Assembly: GCA_965221555.1 (NCBI GenBank)
Contig: OZ244895.1
Coordinates: 3,472,001 to 3,536,000, forward strand
Direction: 5' to 3'
Source of the DNA: JAJEAD01 sp965221555
Lineage (GTDB): Bacteria > Pseudomonadota > Gammaproteobacteria > HK1
DNA: 64,000 nucleotides
Under the pieces are notes generated by a model. The model was not told the origin of the DNA. It ran no database searches and saw only the letters and a program-made list of their open reading frames with translations. Position 1 is the stretch's first letter. The number at the start of each line of letters is the position of its first letter. Positions 9,756 through 18,729 of the stretch are shown here, piece after piece. Both the position numbers and the translations under genes were made by a program.

Positions 9756-12101
9756 TCAGGGGATGAGATAGACGGGGCTGGTCCAGGCCTGGAAGCCGTC
9801 TTCGGTGAACACGCTGACCCACAGCGCGTCGTCGCGATCCGGGGTCACGTCGATGGGCATGCTCACCCGGAGCTCGCGATGCGGGTTCTCCTCCGGCAGT
9901 CGGAACACCTTGATCTGCCGGCGGAGCCCCCCGGCTTCGAAGACTCGGTCATCGAGCCCGATCTCGGCGAGGGGAACGCGGGCCTCGACCAGGTTCGATG
10001 CGATCTCGAGCTCGCCACCCTCCCCCTCCAGCCACACGTCGAAGCCGGCGAAGTTTCCAGTGGTAATGGAATCGAAGTGGACGCTCACTCCATCCTCGCA
10101 GACGATCGGCCGCTCGTGATTCCAGGCGTTTATCTTCGCGAGGCGCCGGACCTTCCGGCCGTGGAAGCGCGCCGTGCCGAGCCAGCGGGTATCCCGACCG
10201 CGGCCGCGATACTCGGCTCCGCTCCAGACCACGCGGATCCGCTCCCCCAGGTCTTCGGCGCGATAGCCGCGACGGGTCTCGAGCACCCGGGCGGCATTGC
10301 GGACTTCGATTCGTTCGATCGGCGTCTCCGATAGCGCCCGGAGGTTGAGGATGGCCTCCCGCCCGGCGGGCCGGGCGATATCGCCCATCATGAGCTGGGA
10401 GACGGTCTCCGAGGCCGTGTCGGGATAGACCTTGGGGTCATCGCGAAAGCGCTCGCCCTCATCGGGCAGTTCGACCGAGAGCTCCAGGTGGATCCGGTTG
10501 CCGGTGGTCGCGTAGTGGCGGCGCCGACGCAGGGCCTCGAAGATACCGTCCCGGGTGAGCGCGTCGGCGAGATAGCAGGTCAGGCCGCCGTAGGCGCCGA
10601 AGGTCGAGGCCCCCGGATAGCTCGCCCCCGGCCGGCCCTTGTGTCCGTCGGAGTTGGCCACCACCCCCACCCGATGGCCGAGCCGGAAGCAGTCTTCGAT
10701 CAGCCACTCGAAGGTACCCCAGGCGGAGTGCAGCTCCATCGCCCGTTCGAAGCGACCATCGTGGGCGTAGTCGATGTCCGCGTAGCGCCCGCCCACGTGG
10801 GCGAAGACGACACAGTCCTCGTCCGCGAGGGCGTCGAAGAGCGCCCGGGCATCGGTCGCGTCGGTGTGAATGTCGGAGCGATCCGGGAGCAGGGCGTGCG
10901 AGGAGCGGCGGATCTGGCGTCCTTCCTCGCGGAAGTAGACGTTGCGGTCTCCGCCCACCGCGGTATTGCCGGACCACTCGTAACCCGGAAAGGTGACGAA
11001 GCGGTGGTCCTCGTGGAAGCGGGCGGTCAGCTCGTTGAGATGGGCCCAGAAGGTGTTGTTGACCTGGAAGTCGTTGGCCTGGTGGCTGGTGGCGTCGAGG
11101 AAGGCGCAGTCCCGCGCGAACTCGAAGTACTGAAAGGCAGTGTTGATCCCTATCGACTCACCGCTCTGCCCGTGCAGGTCGGCCCAGTAGCCGGCGTGCG
11201 GGCCCGAAGCGATGACCAGGGGGTTCGCGCGGGCGAGCTCCTGGCCTTCCGCAGTCTCTATCCTGACCCACACCGTGCCCGGCGCATCGACCCTCAGGTT
11301 CTCGAAGGTGACGGCGCGCCGGCCCGGCGGGTAGGAGAAACGGTCGGGAAGACGGTTTACAGGTACGTTGCTGACGATGCGAAGCTCCGCCGTCGCCCGA
11401 TCGGTGGGATTGCCCCAGAGGTCCTCCGCCTTGACGCCGAGCTGGAATCGCTCCCCGGGTCGGCGCAGGGTGGGGAGCACGGCGCGCCAGCGCTCCGGCG
11501 CGCCCGGCACGATCGACACGCTCGGCGTTTGCGCGAGCGGGAGGTAGTGGCCCGTGGCGCAGACATCCACCACCACCTTGTATTCGAAGTTCGACTCGCA
11601 GTGGGTCTGCATGAACGCCCCGGGAGACCCACCGCTCGTATCGCCGATGGTGACCGTGATGCTGTCTCCCTCGCGAAGACAGCCCTTGACCACCGTGACC
11701 TGGAGGCACTTCGTCCGCGGCCGCCAAGCTCCGTGGGGAAGATAGGCCACCGCGAGGCCGGCGCCGTTGCTGGCGGCGGCGGTGACGTAGTTCGGGGCCG
11801 CGGGGTCGCTTACCTGGAGACGACCACTGTCGCCCACCGCACGCAGCACCACCCGCAGGCTGCCGGTGTCGTCCATGCCGTGTCGCCCGACCGTGTACGT
11901 GATGCGCAGCGTCTGGGCGCTGCGCGCCGGCACCGGACCGCTCGGGTCCATCCGAACGTGGCCGTAGAGCACCGGGTCTTCCGAGGGCCGGGCGTCGCTC
12001 CAGACCTCCGCCACCTGGTCCGGATCGATCCGGGCCGGATCGTTTACTGCGCTAGCGGTCACCTTGCTACCTGCCTGACTGATATCCGCGCCCCGAGACA
12101 T
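9756..12101 (-). CDS. DUF3604 domain protein
   Basis: A 781-aa protein. The N-terminal 300 residues are beta-rich and bind no obvious cofactor. The DUF3604 core starts near GPHAGYWADLHGQSGESIG and continues through FVTFPGYEWSGNTAVGGDRN, VVFAHVGGRYADI, and ANSDGHKGRPG. The ordered His/Asp pairs (DLHGQ, AHVGG, NSDGH) look like the metal ligands of a PHP-type phosphoesterase fold. The biochemical role of the family is not firmly known to me, so a hydrolytic function is an inference. GGGAGAA precedes the ATG. It is divergent from a Rieske oxygenase gene, and the two may serve the same pathway. Confidence 0.85.
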   Translation of the reverse strand: MSRGADISQAGSKVTASAVNDPARIDPDQVAEVWSDARPSEDPVLYGHVRMDPSGPVPARSAQTLRITYTVGRHGMDDTGSLRVVLRAVGDSGRLQVSDPAAPNYVTAAASNGAGLAVAYLPHGAWRPRTKCLQVTVVKGCLREGDSITVTIGDTSGGSPGAFMQTHCESNFEYKVVVDVCATGHYLPLAQTPSVSIVPGAPERWRAVLPTLRRPGERFQLGVKAEDLWGNPTDRATAELRIVSNVPVNRLPDRFSYPPGRRAVTFENLRVDAPGTVWVRIETAEGQELARANPLVIASGPHAGYWADLHGQSGESIGINTAFQYFEFARDCAFLDATSHQANDFQVNNTFWAHLNELTARFHEDHRFVTFPGYEWSGNTAVGGDRNVYFREEGRQIRRSSHALLPDRSDIHTDATDARALFDALADEDCVVFAHVGGRYADIDYAHDGRFERAMELHSAWGTFEWLIEDCFRLGHRVGVVANSDGHKGRPGASYPGASTFGAYGGLTCYLADALTRDGIFEALRRRRHYATTGNRIHLELSVELPDEGERFRDDPKVYPDTASETVSQLMMGDIARPAGREAILNLRALSETPIERIEVRNAARVLETRRGYRAEDLGERIRVVWSGAEYRGRGRDTRWLGTARFHGRKVRRLAKINAWNHERPIVCEDGVSVHFDSITTGNFAGFDVWLEGEGGELEIASNLVEARVPLAEIGLDDRVFEAGGLRRQIKVFRLPEENPHRELRVSMPIDVTPDRDDALWVSVFTEDGFQAWTSPVYLIP

Positions 12102-12249
12102 CCAACGCTTCTCCCGCTACCCGGCCGGGCCTGCTGCGATTGGTTGCGGACGGGAATGTTGCGCCGGGAGAGGATGTGGTGTCCGGGATTGGCGCCGATC
12201 CTTGGCCGGCCGGGTCGCCCGAGTTGCCCAGGTTGCCCGGTGGGCGACC

Positions 12250-12507
12250 ATGAACCCGAGCCGCAACCCGACTTCGGTAGTATCGATCATCGCGCCGACC
12301 CTGCCCACCGCGATTGCCGTCGCACTGGCCCCGCGCGTGATGGACGCCGACCCACGCGCCGGCCGGCAGTTCCTCGATACGCTGACGGGAGTAATCGGAG
12401 CACTCAACGTGCCGATCGCGACCGCGTTCTTCCCCAAGCCTCTTGCGCTGCCCTTCACGCTGCTGACAATCTGCTCCGTCCGGCGGCTGGGAGCGAGGAA
12501 CCTCTGA
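12250..12507 (+). CDS. Small hypothetical protein (doubtful)
   Basis: An 85-codon frame starting MNPSRNPTSVV, with two hydrophobic stretches (VSIIAPTLPTAIAVALAP and GALNVPIATAFFPKPLALPF). I estimate about 80% G/C at third codon positions, like the real genes around it. It lies inside the 572-bp gap between the divergent DUF3604 and Rieske genes. I recognise no family. A minus-strand frame is also open here, so this may be chance or a decayed membrane-protein fragment. Apart from this frame the gap holds nothing clear. Confidence 0.25.
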   Translation: MNPSRNPTSVVSIIAPTLPTAIAVALAPRVMDADPRAGRQFLDTLTGVIGALNVPIATAFFPKPLALPFTLLTICSVRRLGARNL

Positions 12508-12673
12508 ACATGCCCGAAACGAAGGCCAGGGCGGCCACCCGGGACGAGACGGCGGCGGACTCCCGGCCGGAGCCTTCCGCGCCACCATCGTCGAGACGCC
12601 GACCGCCCCTGGAACTGGCGGAGTGCGGTCGGGGCCCATGACCAAGGGAGCACCGAGAGACTCGAACACCGCG

Positions 12674-14014
12674 ATGAACGCCGCGACGCAGTACACCGGC
12701 TACTACGAGACCGGGGAACAATCGGAGAACCCGGAGCTCACCCACGTCCGGCCACGAACCCCGGGGGGAGAGTACCTGCGGCGCTTCTGGCACCCGGTGG
12801 CGCTCTGCTCCGAGGTGACGGACATCCCCCTCCTGGTGCGGGTGCTCGGCGAAGACCTCGTGCTCTTCCGCGACCTCGGGGGACGCTACGGACTGCTCCA
12901 CCGACACTGCGCGCACCGGCATGCCTCCCTCGAGTACGGCAAGTGCGAGGCGCGGGGGCTTCGATGCTGCTACCACGGGTGGCGATTCGACGTGGACGGC
13001 ACCCTGCTGGAGGCGCCGGCGGAGCCCGCGAATTCGCCGCTTCTGTCCCGGGTTCGCCAGCCCGCCTATCCGGTGGAGGTGCGCAACGGCCTGGTGTTCG
13101 CGTACCTGGGCCCCCCGGACCAGCGGCCCGCATTCCCCGTCTACGACACCTTCGAGATGGCCGACACCCAGCGCGTGCCCTACACCGCGCACTACCCCTG
13201 CAACTGGCTGCAGATCACCGAGAACGCAATGGATCCGGTGCACTCGGTGTTCCTCCACACCCGGGTGAACGGTCCCTCCTTCAACGCGTCGTGGGGGCAG
13301 ATGAGCGTGCGCGAGTACTACGAGACGCCGTCCGGCTTCTACTACACCAACGGCCGCAGAGTGGGCGAACACGTGTGGGTGCGGGTGCACCACGTGATCC
13401 TGCCCAACTTCACCCAGGCCGGCGCGGTGCGCTCGATGACCGGCGAGACCCCCCGCTACTTCGGCCGGCCGGTATTCACCCGCTGGGTAGTGCCCGTGGA
13501 CGACGAGAATACCCGGGTGATCGCATGGGCCAATTTCGGGCCTCGCACCGACGAGGCGCGCGAGGAGTGGATGTCGCCGATCGGCATCGAGATCATCGAG
13601 GGTGCGGAGCCGCGCACCCGGCCGGCCGCGGAAGCGCTCCGGAAACCCGGCGACTACGAGGCGTTCGTGAGCATGGGCCGCATCACCCGCCACGCCCGCG
13701 AGCACCTCGCGACCTCCGACAAGGGCGTGGCGATGTTCAGGCGCCGCCTCCTCGCCGACATCCGAACGGTCGCGGCGGGCGGGTCCCCCTACCAAGCGTC
13801 GGACGAGGTCGCGGCGCCGCTGCCCACCTATGCGGGCGACACCGTGCTTCGCGTATCCGCGCCTCCCGGCGACGATGCGTTCGTGGGAGAGATCTGTCGT
13901 CAAGTGGCCGAGACCCTGGTCGCCGCCGACGGGCGGAAGGGAGAAGAGCGCGACGCCCAGGTGATCCAAGAGCTTCGCGCCCTCGAGCGGCGCATGAACG
14001 GGGCGGCCGGCTGA
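12674..14014 (+). CDS. Rieske [2Fe-2S] oxygenase (paralogue of the 44404 gene)
   Basis: A 446-aa Rieske non-haem iron oxygenase. Cluster ligands are C79, H81, C98 and H101. The mononuclear iron site is NWLQITENAMDPVHSVFLHT, with D187, H190 and H195. The C-terminal half matches the phthalate/vanillate-type oxygenase group. It shares long blocks with the protein at 44404 (GEDLVLFRD, LLHRHCAHR, ASLEYG, LEAPAEPA), so the two are paralogues. Two in-frame ATGs lie upstream (12623, 12638). 12674 is chosen because it matches the paralogue's N-terminal length, but 12638 is possible. No reductase gene is adjacent. The substrate is unknown. Confidence 0.88.
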   Translation: MNAATQYTGYYETGEQSENPELTHVRPRTPGGEYLRRFWHPVALCSEVTDIPLLVRVLGEDLVLFRDLGGRYGLLHRHCAHRHASLEYGKCEARGLRCCYHGWRFDVDGTLLEAPAEPANSPLLSRVRQPAYPVEVRNGLVFAYLGPPDQRPAFPVYDTFEMADTQRVPYTAHYPCNWLQITENAMDPVHSVFLHTRVNGPSFNASWGQMSVREYYETPSGFYYTNGRRVGEHVWVRVHHVILPNFTQAGAVRSMTGETPRYFGRPVFTRWVVPVDDENTRVIAWANFGPRTDEAREEWMSPIGIEIIEGAEPRTRPAAEALRKPGDYEAFVSMGRITRHAREHLATSDKGVAMFRRRLLADIRTVAAGGSPYQASDEVAAPLPTYAGDTVLRVSAPPGDDAFVGEICRQVAETLVAADGRKGEERDAQVIQELRALERRMNGAAG

Positions 14015-14113
14015 GCGCCGCCGCCGCCTTCGTTGTAGACAGCGTTCCCGCCCCCCACATCCAGAATCATCTCACCGTAATCTGAAGCCCGCGCCCCCGC
14101 ATCCGGGACCCTG

Positions 14114-15043
14114 ATGCGCAACGAGCCTCGCCCGCGCTACCGCCGACTGCCCGACGCCAACGATCGACCCGGCCTCGCGTTCTCCTTCGCCGGCTCGCTC
14201 GGCCTCGGGCTCGCGATGGTGCTGTCCCGTTTCGCCTACGACGCGGGCGCGAACGGGCTCGCGCTCGGTACCGCACGGGTGGTGTTCATTGTCCCCGCCC
14301 TGTATCTCTTCTGCCGTCTCACCCGCCGCTCCCTGCGGCTGCCGCTCGGCGACTGGCTGCACTGCGCGGGGCTCGGGTTCTTCACCGCGATGGGTTTCTA
14401 CGGCCACATCGGGGCCATCGAGTACATCCCGGTCGGACTCGCCGCCATTCTCTTCTTCACCTTTCCCCCCATCATCGGTGTACTGCACGCCACAGTGGCG
14501 AGGGAGCCCCCCGGGCTCGCCAAGTCGCTGGCGCTGATGATCGCCTTCGGGGGTATCGCGACGATGCTCGGAGTCTCCTTCGATTCCGCCGATCCGCGAG
14601 GCATCGTGCTCGCGCTGCTGGCCGGCATTTGCGTGGGCTGGAACACCTTCTGGACCGCGCGAAGGCTTTCGCACGTGGACGCCATCGTGGCGGTGTTTCA
14701 CATGAGCACCGTGGCCTTCGTGATCCTGGTGGGCATCTCGCTCGTGAGCGGCAAGGCTCTCTTTCCCGAGGGCAGCGTGGGCTGGACGGCACTGGCCGCG
14801 GTGGTCGCGCTGCAGGCGCTCTCGCTGCCTCTCTTCTACCTTGGCCTGCCCCGCATCGGTTCGCTCAAGGCGGGCATGATCGCGAACGTCCAGCCGGTGT
14901 GCAGCATCGTGCTCGCCTTTCTCATCATCGGAGAAGTGATGACTCCGGCTCAGCTCGCGGGTGGCGCGCTCGTGCTCACCGGAATATGGCTGATGCAGCG
15001 CGCGGACGCGAAGCCCCGGAAGCGGACTCAACGGCGGAGTTGA
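14114..15043 (+). CDS. EamA/DMT-family transporter
   Basis: A 309-aa integral membrane protein with about ten hydrophobic segments in two EamA repeats: LAFSFAGSLGLGLAMVLSRF near the start, VGLAAILFFTFPPIIGVLHA at mid-length, and LKAGMIANVQPVCSIVLAFL with IIGEVMTPAQLAGGALVLTG near the end. The pairing of 'P..........L.' and 'GE..t..q..G..li..G' motifs is diagnostic. Members export or import small metabolites such as amino acids; the substrate cannot be predicted. It follows the Rieske gene by 99 bp on the same strand. Confidence 0.9.
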   Translation: MRNEPRPRYRRLPDANDRPGLAFSFAGSLGLGLAMVLSRFAYDAGANGLALGTARVVFIVPALYLFCRLTRRSLRLPLGDWLHCAGLGFFTAMGFYGHIGAIEYIPVGLAAILFFTFPPIIGVLHATVAREPPGLAKSLALMIAFGGIATMLGVSFDSADPRGIVLALLAGICVGWNTFWTARRLSHVDAIVAVFHMSTVAFVILVGISLVSGKALFPEGSVGWTALAAVVALQALSLPLFYLGLPRIGSLKAGMIANVQPVCSIVLAFLIIGEVMTPAQLAGGALVLTGIWLMQRADAKPRKRTQRRS

Positions 15044-15287
15044 GGCCCGAGAGGCACAGGCGGTGCAGATAAAATTTAACGAATGAGGGCTGGCGTGCAA
15101 CCTTGGAGAGCGCTACTGGCTAAGTGGTCTTCGCTTGCACGACGCCACCGCCGCAGCTATACCGTACACAGGGTTCCTTCCGGAGTCTGCTTGCCTCGGA
15201 ACATGTCAACACCACATTCGCGATCCCGACGGGAAGCGTCACCAGGGTAGCGGAGACCGAAATGTCCTCACAAGGGAGGGGCGTGTA

Positions 15288-15329
15288 ATGGTTTACTCGG
15301 TGACAAACTTGGCCGCAGGGACCATTTAG
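15288..15329 (+). other. Possible 13-codon leader ORF before the AbiJ-like gene
   Basis: GGGAGGGG lies 6 nt before an ATG that opens a 13-residue frame (MVYSVTNLAAGTI) ending in TAG, 14 bp before the next ATG. The strong ribosome-binding site on such a short frame is unusual. It could be a leader peptide or simply chance. The rest of 15044-15343 holds no gene I can see. Confidence 0.2.
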
Positions 15330-15343
15330 TTGGAGGCTACCCC

Positions 15344-16216
15344 ATGAGCGGCGATGACGCTCTCGACCCTCGGAAGCTCACGTTCTCGCAAGCCAACGGT
15401 TATGTGGAGCTTCCGAAGCCACTGAAACTCGAGGAACTGAGTTCGGAGGCTCGAAATCAACTGTGGAGTCTTCTATACACATACGTAAAGGAAGATTCTA
15501 GATTTTTAACATCCCGTTATGTGGATGGTGCGTGGAAATCCATATTGGAGTCTATCCACTTGCTTCTGTTTAATTCTCCAACGGATCAATATAGTCCGAG
15601 TTTTGAAGATTTTTGTAGGCAGTATAACAAAATATTCATGTACGATTCTTTCAATAAGATATTCGATGTATTGCAGCACATAATGCAACATAAACAATGT
15701 CCACCCTCCTTTACCAAAGACATTATGGAAATTTTTTCTCGATGCCAACTCGCTTATGTTGTTGACATCAAACCGCCCGCAATCATCTACCCGGCTGCGA
15801 GCAAGGCGGAGGGAGAAAGTGTTCTGCGCGCGATCGAGGAGTTGAGGTGCGCCGGACTGGAGGGTGCGGTCACCCACCTTGGAGATGCGTCGAAGTGCAT
15901 CAATCAGAAAGATTACTCCGGGGCGATACGGGAGAGCATTCATGCCGTCGAGTCCTCGGCACGGCAGCTGTGCCGCAGAGCCAAGACGTTGGAGCAAGCC
16001 TTGAAGACTCTGGAGAAGAGAAACGGGCTTCATCCGGCTTTGAAGAATGCCTTCTCCTCTCTCTATGGCTATGCATCCGACGAGGAAGGCATTCGTCACG
16101 CTCTGATTTACAATTCACAGGCGAACGTCGGACTGGATGAAGCGCTCTTCATGCTCGGGGCCTGCGCATCCTTCAGCAGCTACCTCGCCCGGAAGTATCA
16201 TGCGCTGGCGTCGTGA
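15344..16216 (+). CDS. AbiJ-NTD4/HEPN-like protein, probable defence or toxin component
   Basis: A 290-aa protein with two parts. Residues 12-100 (LTFSQANGYVELPKPLKLEE, RNQLW) resemble the AbiJ N-terminal domain 4 type found on abortive-infection proteins. The C-terminal 120 residues (SGAIRESIHAVESSARQLCR, LHPALKNAFSSLYGYASDEE, GIRHAL at 249-254) resemble the HEPN helical domain of AbiJ-related proteins, many of which are RNases. The bases encoding residues 45-140 are clearly richer in A/T than the flanks, suggesting horizontal acquisition. GGAGG lies before the ATG. It probably acts with the next gene. Family recognition is from memory of conserved motifs and the catalytic state is unproven. 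Confidence 0.62.
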   Translation: MSGDDALDPRKLTFSQANGYVELPKPLKLEELSSEARNQLWSLLYTYVKEDSRFLTSRYVDGAWKSILESIHLLLFNSPTDQYSPSFEDFCRQYNKIFMYDSFNKIFDVLQHIMQHKQCPPSFTKDIMEIFSRCQLAYVVDIKPPAIIYPAASKAEGESVLRAIEELRCAGLEGAVTHLGDASKCINQKDYSGAIRESIHAVESSARQLCRRAKTLEQALKTLEKRNGLHPALKNAFSSLYGYASDEEGIRHALIYNSQANVGLDEALFMLGACASFSSYLARKYHALAS

Positions 16217-16237
16217 CCACCCCCTGGGCAGCTGACC

Positions 16238-17512
16238 ATGGCCATTGACATCCCATCCCTCATGGCATCCATCCGCGCCGGGGAGGACACCAGCCTGGAG
16301 CTGAAGGAGGTGGTTTTCCGAGGTCGCCGTATGCTGCTCGGTCGTGACGAGGGCCGTCCCGCCGCCCGGTTGGCGGAAGTGTTCTCGAGCATGGCCAATA
16401 CCGACGGTGGAGTGGTCGTGTTGGGTGTGCGTGACCAAGACCGTGTACCGGTTGGAATCGATTCGAGCAAGCGTGAGCTTGTGGAGCAAATGGTCGTCAA
16501 CGCCGCCACCGAGAATTGCCAGCCGATGATCGTGCCGAGGCTTGATTGGGAGTTTCTTCCCGACGCAGATGACACCCCCCAGCTATGCCTCATTGTTGTG
16601 ATTCCCGCGTCCACCTACGAGGTGCATCAGACCGCGGACGGACGCTACCTTCAACGCATCGGCAGCCACCTGCGGCCTATCCCCGGACCACAGTTGGCAC
16701 GGCTCCTCGGCAGCCGCCGTCTGGCTTTACCGGTAGAGGAACGGCCAGTGGTTGCCGCAAGGGTGGAGCACCTGGACGAGGTCCGCCTTCGAAGGCACTT
16801 CCGGCATCGTTTCCCCCACTGGACTCCTCCTGATGACTGGCGAGCGAGCCTGATCGCGCACAAGCTCGCAGTCGAGGTCGAGAATAGTGTCCTGCCCACG
16901 TGCGTAGGCATTCTGCTGTTCTCGGAGCAACCGGAGCGCTTTCTTCCGGGTGCATATCTTGACCTCGTGCTCTACGCGCATGGTGAGGCGGACGGCAACG
17001 CCGCGGACAGGAAGCGTTTCTTCGGTCCGTTGCCGGAGCAGATCGAGCAAGCGGTCTCCTGGCTCCGCGCCTCGCCCCTCAATCCGGTCGTCTCGGTCAA
17101 GGATGGCGACGGCCGGCACGACTTTCCCGCCTATGACGATCGCGCGCTGCAAGAAGCGGTCGTCAACGCCGTGGTGCATCGCGACTACGAGGTCCGAGGA
17201 TCGCAGGTCATCATCACCATGTTCCCGGACCGGACCGTGTTCCGGAATCCGGGTACGCTCTACAACCAGCTCACACCCGAAATGTTGTACGCCGGCTGCC
17301 AACCCGTGCGCCGCAACCAGATTCTTGCCGGATACCTCCGGCACTATGTCAGCCCGGTTACCGGGGGCGCCTTTATGGAGGCAACCGGAGAAGGGTTCCT
17401 CAACCTTGTAAACACCAGTGAGCGGCTCTCCGGCCGACGACCGCTTCTGGAGGAGATTGGCGCGGGCACCAGACTGACCATCTACGCCGCCCGGCACGAA
17501 CATGGTTCATGA
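16238..17512 (+). CDS. Schlafen AlbA_2 domain protein with C-terminal ATP-binding region
   Basis: A 424-aa protein. The N-terminal AlbA_2 (divergent AAA-4/Schlafen) domain shows ExxLELKEVVF (about residue 20), SSMANTDGGVVVLGVRD and YLQRIGS. The C-terminal HATPase_c_4-like region has the motif LQEAVVNAVVHRDYE (about 303-317) and RNPGTLYNQLTPE. This two-domain plan is widespread in putative transcriptional regulators and in defence islands. It begins 21 bp after the AbiJ-like gene on the same strand, consistent with co-transcription. Nucleic-acid binding or RNase activity is possible from Schlafen analogy. The exact function is unknown. Confidence 0.78.
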   Translation: MAIDIPSLMASIRAGEDTSLELKEVVFRGRRMLLGRDEGRPAARLAEVFSSMANTDGGVVVLGVRDQDRVPVGIDSSKRELVEQMVVNAATENCQPMIVPRLDWEFLPDADDTPQLCLIVVIPASTYEVHQTADGRYLQRIGSHLRPIPGPQLARLLGSRRLALPVEERPVVAARVEHLDEVRLRRHFRHRFPHWTPPDDWRASLIAHKLAVEVENSVLPTCVGILLFSEQPERFLPGAYLDLVLYAHGEADGNAADRKRFFGPLPEQIEQAVSWLRASPLNPVVSVKDGDGRHDFPAYDDRALQEAVVNAVVHRDYEVRGSQVIITMFPDRTVFRNPGTLYNQLTPEMLYAGCQPVRRNQILAGYLRHYVSPVTGGAFMEATGEGFLNLVNTSERLSGRRPLLEEIGAGTRLTIYAARHEHGS

Positions 17513-17717
17513 GCGGGCTCGGACACACCCGGCGCCCCATAGATTCCGCGTTTGCGCTGAAGGAAACCTCTATCGATTCTGTGCACGAGAAGAGCATTCG
17601 CCACGGGCATATCTCCAGGCTGCACGTCCGGCCCGCCCGACGTTCCCTGAAGGCGAGAGGGGCGAGCCGCGCGGCGGACCTGGCGTCGCCTCTTGGCACA
17701 TCACTAAGGAACGCGAC

Positions 17718-18482
17718 ATGAATCCGATGCACGAGGCGAACCGCAGGGGCTGGGATGCCGTGTCACCCCAATGGCAAGCGAGGGTGGATGCGCAAGTGGA
17801 CTGGCGCCGCTGTCCCGAAGATCCAGGCACCGCGCTGGACGGCAGGGAGCTGGCTCACCTGGGCGAGGTTGCCGGCCAGGACCTCTGCGTCCTCGGCAGC
17901 GGCGACAATCTGGTGGCCTTCGCACTTGCGGGGATGGGGGCGCGGGTAACCTCCGTCGACATCTCGCAGACGCAGCTCGACACCGCCGCCTCCCGGGCGG
18001 GCGAGCTGGGCCTGGACATCACCTTCGTCCGTGCCGACGTGGTCAATCTCGAGGCTCTGGCGGACGAGAGCTTCGACCTCGTCTACACAGGAGGCCACGT
18101 CGCCCTGTGGATCTCCGATCTCCATGCGTACTACGCTGAGGCGTGCCGAATCCTCAGGCGGGGCGGTACCTTCATGGTCAACGAGTACCACCCCTTCCGC
18201 AGAATCTGGAAGGAATCCGACGATCGCCTCGACATTGAACACGCCTACTTCGACCGGGGACCCCACGCGTACGATCGCTCGGGAGACGCCGACGGTGCTG
18301 CGCCCGGCACGCTGGTGAGCTACGAATTCAACTGGACGGTGGCGGACTACGTTAACGCGATCATGGCCGCCGGCTGCGACCTCGTGGCCATCGACGAGTT
18401 CGGCGATCGGAGCGAGGCCTGGGAGTGGGCGCCCACCGCCGGGCTGCCCAACTGGTTGCTCCTGGTCTCACGCAAGCGATAG
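17718..18482 (+). CDS. Class I SAM-dependent methyltransferase
   Basis: A 254-aa protein of the Rossmann methyltransferase type. The SAM-binding motif I region is DLCVLGSGDNLVAFALAGMG, followed by the acidic end of strand 2 (VTSVDISQTQLDTA), motif II (ITFVRADVVNL, ESFDLVYTG) and motif III (ACRILRRGGTFMVNEYHPF). The start at 17718 has AAGGA 7 nt upstream; the open frame continues 72 codons further upstream without conserved sequence. The Leu-Gly-Ser-Gly-Asp variant of motif I is common in this methyltransferase_11 group. The substrate is unknown. The 205 bp before it hold no clear gene. Confidence 0.87.
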   Translation: MNPMHEANRRGWDAVSPQWQARVDAQVDWRRCPEDPGTALDGRELAHLGEVAGQDLCVLGSGDNLVAFALAGMGARVTSVDISQTQLDTAASRAGELGLDITFVRADVVNLEALADESFDLVYTGGHVALWISDLHAYYAEACRILRRGGTFMVNEYHPFRRIWKESDDRLDIEHAYFDRGPHAYDRSGDADGAAPGTLVSYEFNWTVADYVNAIMAAGCDLVAIDEFGDRSEAWEWAPTAGLPNWLLLVSRKR

Positions 18483-18514
18483 TCGGCCCGGTGCGGATCG
18501 CAAGATCACACCGG

Positions 18515-18672
18515 TTTTTTCACGACGGACGCCAACCCGCTTACGGTCGCGGGCCGTACTCCCTCATTCCGCTTCGGCGTAGTGTAGTAATGGTCAACCG
18601 CTTCGCTCGGCTACCCTTGGCGAAGCTTGCCCGCTCGCCGGGGCGAAGCGCCACCGGCGCCTGGTTTCTTTG
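18515..18672 (-). repeat. Partial inverted copy of the dispersed intergenic repeat
   Basis: Read on the minus strand, GGCGCCGGTGGCGCTTCG, CCCCGGCGAGCGGGCAAGC, a middle with GGTAGCCGAGCGAAGC, and GTTGGCGTCCGTCGTGAAAA match the right two-thirds of the 3863-4143 copy in order. It sits between the methyltransferase and the HTH-PBP gene. Confidence 0.5.
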
Positions 18673-18729
18673 CGCCACCCCCACGCAACACTATGAATCT
18701 CGGCGCGGATCGTGTTACTCGTAGGGACC

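Noticed and set aside
10488..12641. Plus-strand open frame of 717 codons
   Set aside because: It lies antisense to the DUF3604 gene and has no recognisable domain; composition is that of a shadow frame.
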